Shown piece after piece: positions 18,593 to 27,503 of a stretch of 64,000 nt of DNA. The DNA comes from Blastomonas ursincola (GTDB lineage: Bacteria > Pseudomonadota > Alphaproteobacteria > Sphingomonadales > Sphingomonadaceae), in contig NZ_VDES01000001.1 in the NCBI RefSeq assembly GCF_013607875.1, positions 474,306-538,305 of the forward strand, given 5' to 3'. The notes beneath the pieces are model-generated. The model worked only from the letters and a program-made list of their open reading frames with translations, was not told the origin of the DNA and made no database searches. Made by a program: the position numbers and the translations under genes. The number at the start of each line of letters is the position of its first letter. Positions within the stretch are counted from its first letter, which is position 1.

Positions 18593-20125
18593 ATGGAACT
18601 GACAGGTATTCGCAAGAATGGCGCCTTCGCGCTGATCGTCATCGCATGGCTGTGTGTGGCCGTGATCGCCGGCATCAGCCTGTACACCGCCAGTGGCTGG
18701 GCTCCGGTTGCTATCGCAGTCGCCGTCACCCTCATTCCGAGCGTGATCGTGCGCAGCGGCCGTGCCGACAGCACCGCACGCATCATTCTCGGCGGCACCA
18801 TGCCCGTCTATCCCGCGATCATGCTCTATCAGGCAGCCGGATCCAGCCTGCAGATGGACGTCCATATGGTGTTCTTCGCACTGCTGGCCACATTGGTGGT
18901 GATGTGCGACTGGCGCGCGATCGTCGCCGGCACGGCCGTGATCGCGGTGCATCATCTGGGCGCGAACCTGCTGATCCCCGCTTGGGTCTTTCCCGATGGC
19001 GCCGACTTGCCGCGCGTCCTGCTGCATGCCGTCATTGTGCTGATCGAGGCAGCGGTGCTCATACAGATCTCGCTGCAGCTGGAACAGATGATCGAGCGGC
19101 AGGCCGAAGCCAGGCGCGAGGCCGAACGGCTGGAGCAGGAAGCCGCCAGCACCCGCGACGCCATCGCCGCCAAGCAGAATCAGGTCATCGGCGCGCTCGG
19201 CCAGGGGCTCAAGGCGATGGCGCGCAACGACCTGACCGCGCGGATCGACCAGGCCTTCCCGGAAGAATATGAACAGCTTCGCGCCGATTATCACGATGCG
19301 CTCGAGGGAATGCGCCAGTCGCTCGAGAAGATTTCGGGCGTGGCGACGCGCATCGACGAGAGCGCGGGCGATGTCAGCCATGCGTCGAACGACATGGCCG
19401 ATCGCACAGAACGGCAGAGCGCCACGCTGCACGACACCGTGGCGACCATCCGCACGGTCAGCGACTCCATTTCAGACACCGCCAATCGCGCGGTCGAGGC
19501 GCGGCATGTCCTCGACGCAGCGCAGGGCGAGGCAGAAAAATCGGCCGGTATCGTCGAGCGCGCTCGCGTGGCGATGACCAATATCGAGCATTCGGCGCGC
19601 GAGATCGACCAGATCATCGAAGTCATCGAAGGGCTGTCGTTCCAGACCAACCTGCTCGCGCTCAATGCCGGCGTCGAGGCAGCACGCGTCGGCGAGGCGG
19701 GCAAGGGCTTTGCCGTAGTGGCATCCGAGGTGCGCGCGCTTGCACAGCGCTCGGCCGATGCCGCGCAGGACATCAAGACCAAGATCGGCGCGTCGAACGA
19801 GCAGATTGCGCTGGGCGTGTCGGTGGTCAGCGAAACCAGCGAGACGCTCGAGCGGATCACCACGCGCATCCTGCAGATCAGCGAATTCGTGGCGACCATT
19901 GCCGGATCGGTGGAAAGCCAGGCGGCCAGGCTGCGCGAGGTCAACGGCACCGTGGGCGCGCTCGACGGCATCACCCAGCAGAATGCCGCGATGGTCGAGG
20001 AAACCAGCGCCGCCGCCCGGTCGCTCGCCGAACAGTCGCGCACCCTGGCGCAGGAAATCAGCCGCTTCCGGCTGCAGCAAACCGGCTCGTATCACGCGGC
20101 GCCAGCGCTGGCGCGCGCGGCCTGA
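18593..20125 (+). CDS. Methyl-accepting chemotaxis protein without a periplasmic sensor domain
   Basis: The 510-aa receptor begins with several membrane helices packed into residues 10-163, with no sizeable periplasmic loop. A charged coiled coil (160-200), a HAMP-like segment near 200-250 and the cytoplasmic signalling domain follow. The hairpin tip with FQTNLLALNAGVEAARVGE and GFAVVASEVRALAQRSA is intact, so it should couple to CheA/CheW. The bundle of helices suggests sensing of a membrane-related or internal signal. I start at MELTGIRKNG, just after the preceding gene. No che genes are adjacent. Confidence 0.88.
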   Translation: MELTGIRKNGAFALIVIAWLCVAVIAGISLYTASGWAPVAIAVAVTLIPSVIVRSGRADSTARIILGGTMPVYPAIMLYQAAGSSLQMDVHMVFFALLATLVVMCDWRAIVAGTAVIAVHHLGANLLIPAWVFPDGADLPRVLLHAVIVLIEAAVLIQISLQLEQMIERQAEARREAERLEQEAASTRDAIAAKQNQVIGALGQGLKAMARNDLTARIDQAFPEEYEQLRADYHDALEGMRQSLEKISGVATRIDESAGDVSHASNDMADRTERQSATLHDTVATIRTVSDSISDTANRAVEARHVLDAAQGEAEKSAGIVERARVAMTNIEHSAREIDQIIEVIEGLSFQTNLLALNAGVEAARVGEAGKGFAVVASEVRALAQRSADAAQDIKTKIGASNEQIALGVSVVSETSETLERITTRILQISEFVATIAGSVESQAARLREVNGTVGALDGITQQNAAMVEETSAAARSLAEQSRTLAQEISRFRLQQTGSYHAAPALARAA

Positions 20126-20145
20126 TGGCGACCTGTTAGGCCCAA

Positions 20146-20532
20146 TCAGCGGGTGCGGCAGCGTCCGGTGTTGGTGTTCTCGATCGTGCCATCGTCATCG
20201 TAGCGGATTTGCATCGTGAAGCCGTCCGCTGCGATCGAGCGGATGGTCGCAGCATACCATTTGTTGTCGCTCCACAGACAGGCAATCCGGCTGCCGGGCT
20301 GCCAGTCGAACCGCCGGACCGTGCTGGCCGGCCGCGTCTCGACATCGCCATCGTCGAAGCGGATGGTAACTAGAGTGCCGGTCCGCGATTCAATCACGCC
20401 CGGATAGAGAACGCTGCTGCCGCGCCATGGCGAAAGCACCCAATCGCCCACTTCCTGCGCCTGCGCCACGCCCGGCAGGACCAGCGCCCCCATGAACGCC
20501 GCTGCAACAGCTAATGCCCCCTTGATCCCCAT
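20146..20532 (-). CDS. Secreted Tudor-like domain protein
   Basis: This 128-aa protein has a clear signal peptide (MGIKGALAVAAAFMGALVLP, cleaved after AQA) and a mature part that looks like two tandem Tudor/agenet-type beta barrels. The first contains VTIRFDDGDVETRPASTVRR and the second WYAATIRSIAADGF followed by RYDDDG. Such folds in eukaryotes bind methylated peptides; in a bacterial periplasm the ligand is unknown. Two Cys in the second half could form a disulfide. The gene converges with the chemotaxis receptor gene. Confidence 0.7.
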   Translation of the reverse strand: MGIKGALAVAAAFMGALVLPGVAQAQEVGDWVLSPWRGSSVLYPGVIESRTGTLVTIRFDDGDVETRPASTVRRFDWQPGSRIACLWSDNKWYAATIRSIAADGFTMQIRYDDDGTIENTNTGRCRTR

Positions 20533-20690
20533 ACCACCTCTCCTTGTGGCAGAACGATACACCCAAATCGGAGGCAATACAAATGAGCGGCTCGGGTCTC
20601 GGGCGAATATGATTGTGCCCGCGCCGCAAATCCGCTAGGGGCGCAGCCTTGCAGCGAAGCCGGATTTTGGGCCTCGCGCGCGGTTTCGCC

Positions 20691-20715
20691 GATGATGCGG
20701 AACCTTCGCATCATC
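20691..20715 (+). promoter_or_regulatory. Stem-loop in the leader of the DEAD-box helicase gene
   Basis: GATGATGCG (20691-20699) and CGCATCATC (20707-20715) form a 9-bp stem with a 7-nt loop ending 17 nt before the helicase start codon. The ribosome binding site after it is weak. RNA helicase genes of this type are often controlled through structured leaders at low temperature, so an autoregulatory or cold-response role is plausible but not shown here. Confidence 0.45.
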
Positions 20716-20732
20716 ACACGAATTGAAATCCC

Positions 20733-22766
20733 ATGCCTTTTGATACCGTTCCCGCCGTTCTGTCGGACGCGCTTGATGCGCACGGCTATGACACGCTCAC
20801 CCCCGTCCAGCAGGCCGTGCTGGAATCCGAAGCGCAGGGCCGCGACCTGATCGTCTCGGCGCAGACCGGATCGGGCAAGACCGTCGCCTTCGGGCTTTCG
20901 ATGGCGCCAGAGCTGATCGGCGAGGATGGCCGCGTTCGCCAGGGCACGGCGCCGCTGGCGCTGATCATCGCGCCGACGCGCGAACTGGCGCTGCAAGTCA
21001 GCCGCGAGTTCATGTGGCTCTATGGCCCTGCCGGTGCGCGCATCGCGACTTGTGTCGGCGGCATGGACGCCTCGCGCGAGCGGCGCAACCTCGGCTATGG
21101 CGCGCAGATCGTCGTCGGCACGCCTGGGCGCCTGCGCGATCACCTCGAGCGCGGCGCACTCGATCTCTCGGCGCTCAAGGTCGCGGTGCTCGACGAGGCC
21201 GACGAGATGCTCGACATGGGTTTTCGCGAAGACCTCGAAGAAATTCTCGACGCAACGCCCGAAGGTCGCCGGACGCTGCTATTCTCGGCCACCATGCCCA
21301 AGCCGATCGTGGCTCTGGCCAAGCGTTATCAGCACGATGCGCACCGTATCTCGACGGTCAGTGAAGAGCGCGGCCATGGCGATATCGACTATATCGCCTG
21401 CACAGTCGCGCCATCGGACACCGAAAATGCCGTGGTCAACCTGCTGCGCCTGTACGAGGCAGAGACCGCAATCCTGTTCTGCGCGACGCGCGACAATGTC
21501 CGCCATCTGCATTCGAGCCTGATCGAGCGCGGCTTCTCCGCCGTCGCGCTGTCGGGCGAGCACAGCCAGAACGAGCGCAACCAGGCGTTGCAGGCCCTGC
21601 GCGACCGGCGCGCGCGCGTCTGCGTGGCGACCGACGTCGCCGCACGCGGCATCGATCTGCCCGGCCTGTCGCTGGTCATCCATGTCGAGCTGCCGCGCGA
21701 TGCTGATACGCTCAAGCATCGTTCGGGCCGCACGGGCCGTGCGGGCAAGAAGGGCACCGCGCTGATGATCGTGCCCTATCCGCGCCGTCGTCGCCTCGAA
21801 CAGATGCTGCGCGGCGCGAACATCCCCGCGCAATGGATCAATCCGCCTTCGGCCGAAGACATCCGCCAGGCCGATCGCGAGCGCCTGCTCGAGCGGCTCC
21901 GTGCGCCCGTCGAGGCCGAGGAGGCCGACCGCGAACTCGCCCAGGCGCTGCTGGCAGAACGCAGCGCCGAGGACCTCGCCGTGATGCTGGTCCAGGCGCA
22001 CCGGGCACAGATGCCCGCGCCCGAAGAGTTGCTCGATGCCTCGGCCCCGCCGCCGCAGCGCGAGCGTGGCCCCCGCCCCGGCTTCGAGGACACGATCTGG
22101 TTCGAGATGAACATCGGCCGCCGCCAGAATGCCGATCCGCGCTGGCTGCTGCCGCTGCTCTGCCGCCGGGGGCACATCACCCGCGGCGAGATCGGCGCGA
22201 TCCGCCTGGGCGATGAAAGCACCCATTTCGAAATCCCGCGTGCGGTTGCGGATCGCTTCGCCGAGGCGGTCAAGCGCACCTCGGGCGGCGAGGATGGCGA
22301 CGAGGGCAGCGTGATGATCACCGCCGCCGATGGTCCTCCCGCCTATCGCCCGCGCTCGGGTCCGCCGCCGCGTGGCGATCGCCGTGGCGGATCGGGATCG
22401 GGCAAAACGGGTCGCAGCAATGCGCCGCTGAGGCCGCGCTACGAAGCGCGCACCGATGGCGACCGCCGCCCGCCGCGCGAGGATGGCGAGCGCAAGCCCT
22501 ATGGCGACCGCAAGCCTGCGGGCGATCGCAAGCCTTTCGGCGACAAGAAGCCGTTCGGGGACAAGAAGCCCTTTGGTGACCGCAAGACCTTTGGCGACAA
22601 GAAGACCCAGGCCGATCGCGCCTCCTATGCCGATCGTCCTGCACGCGGTCCGCGCAGCGATGCGCCACGCGCCGGCGGCCCTGGCGGCAAGCCCCGCTTC
22701 GATGGCAAACCGCGTCCGGCGGGCAAGCCAGGCGCAAAGCCCTTTGCCAAGCGCCCCAAGGGCTGA
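20733..22766 (+). CDS. DEAD-box ATP-dependent RNA helicase (DeaD/CsdA-like)
   Basis: The 677-aa protein unwinds RNA duplexes, most likely in ribosome assembly or RNA decay. Motifs appear in order: Walker A AQTGSGKT (43-50), PTRELALQ, DEAD (154-157), SAT (185-187) and HRSGRTGRAG. A DbpA/CsdA-type RNA-binding domain follows (WFEMNIGRRQNADPRWLLPL, then THFEIPRAVADRFAEAV). The C-terminal 150 residues are a basic low-complexity tail with several GDRKPFGDKK-like repeats. A leader stem-loop lies directly upstream. Confidence 0.92.
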   Translation: MPFDTVPAVLSDALDAHGYDTLTPVQQAVLESEAQGRDLIVSAQTGSGKTVAFGLSMAPELIGEDGRVRQGTAPLALIIAPTRELALQVSREFMWLYGPAGARIATCVGGMDASRERRNLGYGAQIVVGTPGRLRDHLERGALDLSALKVAVLDEADEMLDMGFREDLEEILDATPEGRRTLLFSATMPKPIVALAKRYQHDAHRISTVSEERGHGDIDYIACTVAPSDTENAVVNLLRLYEAETAILFCATRDNVRHLHSSLIERGFSAVALSGEHSQNERNQALQALRDRRARVCVATDVAARGIDLPGLSLVIHVELPRDADTLKHRSGRTGRAGKKGTALMIVPYPRRRRLEQMLRGANIPAQWINPPSAEDIRQADRERLLERLRAPVEAEEADRELAQALLAERSAEDLAVMLVQAHRAQMPAPEELLDASAPPPQRERGPRPGFEDTIWFEMNIGRRQNADPRWLLPLLCRRGHITRGEIGAIRLGDESTHFEIPRAVADRFAEAVKRTSGGEDGDEGSVMITAADGPPAYRPRSGPPPRGDRRGGSGSGKTGRSNAPLRPRYEARTDGDRRPPREDGERKPYGDRKPAGDRKPFGDKKPFGDKKPFGDRKTFGDKKTQADRASYADRPARGPRSDAPRAGGPGGKPRFDGKPRPAGKPGAKPFAKRPKG

Positions 22767-22789
22767 GGGATTCTACAGGGTTAGCGGGC

Positions 22790-22836
22790 TCTGCCGACCT
22801 GCGCCCCTCCCTCTCAGGCAGGGGGCGCGCGCGACA
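22790..22836. terminator. Hairpin between convergent helicase and efflux genes
   Basis: The short gap between the helicase stop and the outer-membrane factor stop contains GCGCCCC facing GGGGCGC around a CT-rich loop. It can form a GC-rich hairpin from either strand. No T run is present, so it is at best a weak two-way terminator. Confidence 0.35.
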
Positions 22837-24291
22837 TCAGGGCCTTGAGACGTCGGGACGCTCCACCGTCTCGCCGCCCAGCGCGCGGTAGAGCGTCACG
22901 CGATTGCTCGCCTCGACCAGCTGCGTCGTCAGCAGCGTGCGCTGCGCCTGATAAAGTGAGCGTTGCGCATCGAGGCTGGTGAGAAAGCTGTCGAGCCCGC
23001 CGCGATAGCGCATGTCGGTCAGGCGGAAGCTGTCCTCCGCCGCATCGACGAACGAGCGGTTGGCGCGCAACTGCTCGGAAATCGTGCCGCGCCGCGCCAG
23101 CGCATCGGCAACATCACGGAATGCCGCCTGGATCGCGCCTTCATAGCCCGCCAGCGCCGCATCGCGCTGCGCCTGGGTCTGCGCGACGCCTGCGCGCGCC
23201 GCCCCCCCGGCGAAGATCGAATAGCGCACCGTCTCACCCACAGAATAGTTGAACGCCGCACCGGTAAACAGGGTGGAGAGCGCGTTGCTCGCCAGGCCCG
23301 CCAGCCCGGTCAGCGTGATGCGCGGGAACAGCGCGGCGCGCGCTGCACCGATCTCCGCGTTGGCGGCGCGCAGTTCATATTCGGCCTGCAGCACATCGGG
23401 GCGACGCAGCAATATGGTCGAATCGAGCCCGGCGGGCAGCACCCGCACCGCGTCGCCTGCATCGGCGATCGATTGCGGCAGCAGCGCCTCGTCGAGTGGC
23501 GCGCCCACCAGCAGTTGCAGCGCATTGATGTCCTGCGCCAATGCCGTGCGCTGCTGCGCGATATCGGCCTCGGCCGTCGCGAGGATCTGCTCGGCCTGGC
23601 GCAAATCGGTGCGCGGGGCGATGCCACCATCGAGCCGCAGCCGGGTCAGCTTCACCCGCTCGCGTGCGTTGGCGGCGGTGTCCTCGGCGAGCTTGAGCAG
23701 CGACCTGTCGGCGGCATAGGTCAGCCAGGCATCGGCAATATCGCCGATGAGCGTCAGCCGGGTCGCGCGCGCCGCCGCTTCGGTGCCGAAATAGCGGTTG
23801 AGCGACGCATCCGACAGCGACTGCAACCGCCCGAACAGGTCGAGTTCGAACGCGGTGGTGCTGAGATCGGCGGTATAGCGCGTGCCCGCGGTCGAGCGGC
23901 TCGCCGACGGGTTGTTGCCGATATCGATATCCTGATTGCGGTTCTGATTGGCGGTGCCATTATCGAACTGCGTACGGTTGGCCTGCGCGCTGATCTGCGG
24001 CAGCTGCGCCGCGCGCTGGATGCGGAACTGCGCGCGCGCCGCCTCGATATTCGCAGCTGCCACCCGCAGGTTGCGATTGTTGGCCAGCGCCCGCTCGATC
24101 ACCTGCACCAGCCGCGGATCGGCAAAGACCTCGCGATAGCTCATCACCGGCAGCGCGGCTTCGCTTTGCGCGAGATAGGCATCGCCCGCCGGCCAGGAGG
24201 CGGGTACCGGCAGGTCCGGCTGGACATATTTGGGTGCCATCGAACAGCCCGCGAGCAGCGCCAGCGCGATCAGGGGACCAGCACGTTTCAT
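22837..24291 (-). CDS. RND efflux system outer-membrane lipoprotein (NodT/OprM family)
   Basis: This 484-aa outer-membrane factor forms the trimeric exit duct of a tripartite efflux pump. Its lipobox LLAGC puts the acylated Cys at position 16, followed by MAPKYVQPDLPVP, the usual start of the family. Two repeats of long helices and strands follow, with RNLRVAAANIEAARAQFR in the first and NAEIGAARAALFPRITLTG in the second. Its ATG overlaps the permease stop by 4 bp, so it is the last gene of the operon. Confidence 0.92.
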   Translation of the reverse strand: MKRAGPLIALALLAGCSMAPKYVQPDLPVPASWPAGDAYLAQSEAALPVMSYREVFADPRLVQVIERALANNRNLRVAAANIEAARAQFRIQRAAQLPQISAQANRTQFDNGTANQNRNQDIDIGNNPSASRSTAGTRYTADLSTTAFELDLFGRLQSLSDASLNRYFGTEAAARATRLTLIGDIADAWLTYAADRSLLKLAEDTAANARERVKLTRLRLDGGIAPRTDLRQAEQILATAEADIAQQRTALAQDINALQLLVGAPLDEALLPQSIADAGDAVRVLPAGLDSTILLRRPDVLQAEYELRAANAEIGAARAALFPRITLTGLAGLASNALSTLFTGAAFNYSVGETVRYSIFAGGAARAGVAQTQAQRDAALAGYEGAIQAAFRDVADALARRGTISEQLRANRSFVDAAEDSFRLTDMRYRGGLDSFLTSLDAQRSLYQAQRTLLTTQLVEASNRVTLYRALGGETVERPDVSRP

Positions 24292-27200
24292 GCAGTGCCC
24301 TCACCCGAGCTGATTCCGGCGGGCTTCGGCTCGCCGATATGCAGCTTCTTCAGCGTGTCGCGCGTCGTCCGGCGGACGAGCACGAAGAACAGCGGGATGA
24401 AGAAGATCGCCAGCACCGTCGCGGTCAGCATGCCGCCGATCACCGAGGTGCCGATGGCGATGCGGCTGTTTGCGCCTGCCCCGCTCGACAAGGCCAGCGG
24501 CAGCACGCCGAAGATGAAGGCAAGGCTGGTCATCAGGATCGGGCGGAGACGCAGGCGCGCCGCTTCGAGCGCCGCATCGATCACCCGCGCGCCGCGCTTT
24601 TCCGCCTGTTCGGCAAATTCGATCACCAGAATGGCGTTCTTCGCCGCAAGCCCCATCGTCGTGAGCAGGCCGATCTGGAGGTACACGTCGTTTTCCAGCC
24701 CGCGCAGCGTCACCGCGAAGATTGCTCCGACAAGCCCGAGCGGGATTACCAGCATCACCGCGACGGGAATCGTCCAGCTCTCATAAAGCGCAGCAAGGCA
24801 CAGGAAGACGACGAGCAGCGACAGCGAATAGAGCAAGGGAGCCTGGCCCGAGGACAGCCGCTCCTGGAACGACAGGCCCGACCAGGCAACGCTCACGCCC
24901 GGAATCTGCTTGGCGAGTTCCTCAATGCGGTCCATCGCCGCGCCCGAGCTCTGCCCCGGAGCCGCCTGGCCCTCGTACTGGAAGCTGGGATAGCCCTGGA
25001 AGCGCGACAGCGTCGTCGGGGTGGTCGACCAGCGGGTGCGGGCAAAGGCGCTGAACGGCGCCATCTGGCCGTCACTGCCGCGCACGAACCATCGGCCGAT
25101 ATCGTCGGGCGTCGCGCGATAGGGCGCATCGGCCTGCACGAACACGCGCTTGACCCGTCCGCGGTCGATGAAATCGTTGACATATTGTCCGCCCCAGGCA
25201 GCGGACAAGGTGGTGTTCACGTCGTTCTGGTTCAGCCCCAGTGACGCCAGCTTGGGCTGGTCGATATCGACCTGCAGCGTCTGCACATCGGGCAGCTCGC
25301 CGAGCCGAACCCCTGCCAGGACGGGATCGTTCTCGGCCAATTCCAGCAGCTTGTCGCGCGCTTCTGCGAACTCTTCCCGGCTCATGCCGCTGGTGTTCTG
25401 CAATTGCAGGCTGAAGCCGTTGGTCTGGCCCAGGCCGCGGATCGCCGCAGGCACCAGCACGTTGACCTGCGCGTCGCGAAAAGCCGAAAACGCCTTGTTG
25501 GCGCGCTCGGTAATCGCATCTGCACTGTCGTCCTTGCCGGTACGCTCGGACCAGTCGACGAAATTGACGAAGCCCTGGCCGGTATTCTGCCCCGCCGCGC
25601 CCTGCCCGCCGCCGGCGACGCTGAACATCACCGCAATGTTCTTGCGCTCGTCGTTCAGCATATATTTCTCGATCGCCAGTTGCACCTCGCGCGTGCGGCC
25701 CTGCGTGGCACCAGCGGGAAGACGGAATTGCAGCCGCGCCGCGCCCTGGTCCTCGATCGGCAGGAAGCCGGTGGGCAGCCGCACGAACAGCGCCACCAGC
25801 AGCACCAGCACGATCGCGTAGATCGCCAGGAACAGCCATTTGCGATCGACCACCTTTTCGACCGCGGCGACATAGCGATCGGTCCCGCGCGCAAAGCCAT
25901 GGTTGAACCAGTGCTGCGCGCGTTCCAGCTTTTCCGCGCCCCACGGCCAGAAGCGGTGCATGCGGCTCTCCGGATCGGTGCCGTCATGCCTTTTCTGCTT
26001 GAGCAGCGTCGCGGTGAGTGCGGGGCTGAGGATCAATGCGACGAGCGCAGACAGCACCATGGCCGAAACGATGGTGATCGAAAACTGGCGATAGATCACC
26101 CCGGTCGACCCGCCGAAAAACGCCATCGGCAGGAACACGGCGGACAGCACCACGGCGATGGCGACCAGCGCGACCTGGATCTCGCCCATCGACTTGATCG
26201 TCGCTTCCTTGGGCGTCATCTCGGGATTTTCCTCGAGCAGGCGCTCGACATTTTCCACCACGACGATCGCGTCGTCGACCAGCAGGCCGATCGCCAGCAC
26301 CAGCCCGAACAGGGTCAGCGTGTTGATCGAGAAATCGGCGAGATAGAAGATCGCGAAGGTTCCGAGCAGCACCACCGGCACCGCGATGGTCGGGATCAGT
26401 GTCGCACGCCAGCTTTGCAGGAACACGAACATGACGATGACGACCAGGATCACCGCCTCGATCAGCGTCTGCACCACCTCCTCGATCGAAAGGCGGATAA
26501 AGGCCGTCGAATCATTGGCATAGGCGACATTGTAACCGGGGGGGAAGCTCGCCTTGGCGTCCGCAACCGCCTGTTTGACCAGATCTGCGGTGGCGAGCGC
26601 GTCGGCACCGGGCGCCAGCGAAATCGCAAGGCCCGCGCCCGGATGACCGTTGATGCGGCTCGACGCCGAATAGTTTTCCGCGCCCAGCTCGACCCGAGCG
26701 ACATCGCCCAGCGTGACGATCGCGCCGGTCTGCTCCGACTTGAGGATGATCGCCTTGAACTCGTCAACGGTGCGCAGCCGCGATTGCGAGGTCACGGTCG
26801 CGTTCAGCCGGTTGCTCTCGGGTTGGGGAAGGCCACCGACCTCGCCTGCCGCGACCTCGGTATTCTGGTTGCGGATCGCAGTGATGATGTCGCCAGGCAT
26901 CAGCCCGACCGACGCGAGCCGGTCCGGATCGAGCCAGATGCGCATCGCATATTGCGAGCCGAACACGTTGGTCTCGCCCACGCCTTCGATGCGCGACAGC
27001 GTGTCCTGCAAGTTGGAGACGAGAAAGTCGGAAACGTCGATATTGGTGCTGCGGTCGGTCTCGTCGTAGACGCCGACGATGAACAGGAAGTCCGGGTTGG
27101 ACTTGGTGACGCGCAACCCCTGCTGCTGCACCTGTTGCGGCAACCGGGCGAGCGCCTGCTGCACCTGGTTCTGTACCTGGACCTGCGCGATATCGGGATC

Positions 27201-27494
27201 GGTGCCCTTTTCGAACGTCGCGCTGATCGTCACCTGCCCGCGCGAGGTCGAGCTCGAGTTGAAATACAGCAGCCCGTCGATGCCGGTCAGCTGCTGCTCG
27301 ATGATCTGGGTGACGCTGTTTTCCAGCGTCTCGGCCGAAGCGCCGGGAAAGGTCGCACGTATATTGACCTGTGGCGGGGCAACATCGGGATATTGCTCGA
27401 CCGGGAGCAGATAGATCGCGCCGATCCCGGCGAGCATCGTGATGATCGCCAGCACCCAGGCAAAGATCGGCCGTTCGATGAAGATGCGCGACAT
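24288..27494 (-). CDS. RND multidrug efflux permease (HAE1 family)
   Basis: The 1068-aa inner-membrane pump belongs to the AcrB/MexB type, using proton influx to expel hydrophobic compounds. It begins MSRIFIERPIFAWVLAI and has the two large periplasmic loops and twelve membrane helices of the family. The proton-relay Asp pair is in LVLAIGLLVDDAIVVVENV, and FIPLFFVLVRRTTRDTL ends the last helix. It sits between the membrane-fusion gene (10 bp upstream) and the outer-membrane factor. No transcriptional regulator lies next to the operon. Confidence 0.95.
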   Translation of the reverse strand: MSRIFIERPIFAWVLAIITMLAGIGAIYLLPVEQYPDVAPPQVNIRATFPGASAETLENSVTQIIEQQLTGIDGLLYFNSSSTSRGQVTISATFEKGTDPDIAQVQVQNQVQQALARLPQQVQQQGLRVTKSNPDFLFIVGVYDETDRSTNIDVSDFLVSNLQDTLSRIEGVGETNVFGSQYAMRIWLDPDRLASVGLMPGDIITAIRNQNTEVAAGEVGGLPQPESNRLNATVTSQSRLRTVDEFKAIILKSEQTGAIVTLGDVARVELGAENYSASSRINGHPGAGLAISLAPGADALATADLVKQAVADAKASFPPGYNVAYANDSTAFIRLSIEEVVQTLIEAVILVVIVMFVFLQSWRATLIPTIAVPVVLLGTFAIFYLADFSINTLTLFGLVLAIGLLVDDAIVVVENVERLLEENPEMTPKEATIKSMGEIQVALVAIAVVLSAVFLPMAFFGGSTGVIYRQFSITIVSAMVLSALVALILSPALTATLLKQKRHDGTDPESRMHRFWPWGAEKLERAQHWFNHGFARGTDRYVAAVEKVVDRKWLFLAIYAIVLVLLVALFVRLPTGFLPIEDQGAARLQFRLPAGATQGRTREVQLAIEKYMLNDERKNIAVMFSVAGGGQGAAGQNTGQGFVNFVDWSERTGKDDSADAITERANKAFSAFRDAQVNVLVPAAIRGLGQTNGFSLQLQNTSGMSREEFAEARDKLLELAENDPVLAGVRLGELPDVQTLQVDIDQPKLASLGLNQNDVNTTLSAAWGGQYVNDFIDRGRVKRVFVQADAPYRATPDDIGRWFVRGSDGQMAPFSAFARTRWSTTPTTLSRFQGYPSFQYEGQAAPGQSSGAAMDRIEELAKQIPGVSVAWSGLSFQERLSSGQAPLLYSLSLLVVFLCLAALYESWTIPVAVMLVIPLGLVGAIFAVTLRGLENDVYLQIGLLTTMGLAAKNAILVIEFAEQAEKRGARVIDAALEAARLRLRPILMTSLAFIFGVLPLALSSGAGANSRIAIGTSVIGGMLTATVLAIFFIPLFFVLVRRTTRDTLKKLHIGEPKPAGISSGEGTA

Positions 27495-27503
27495 CGCCGC
27501 GCC

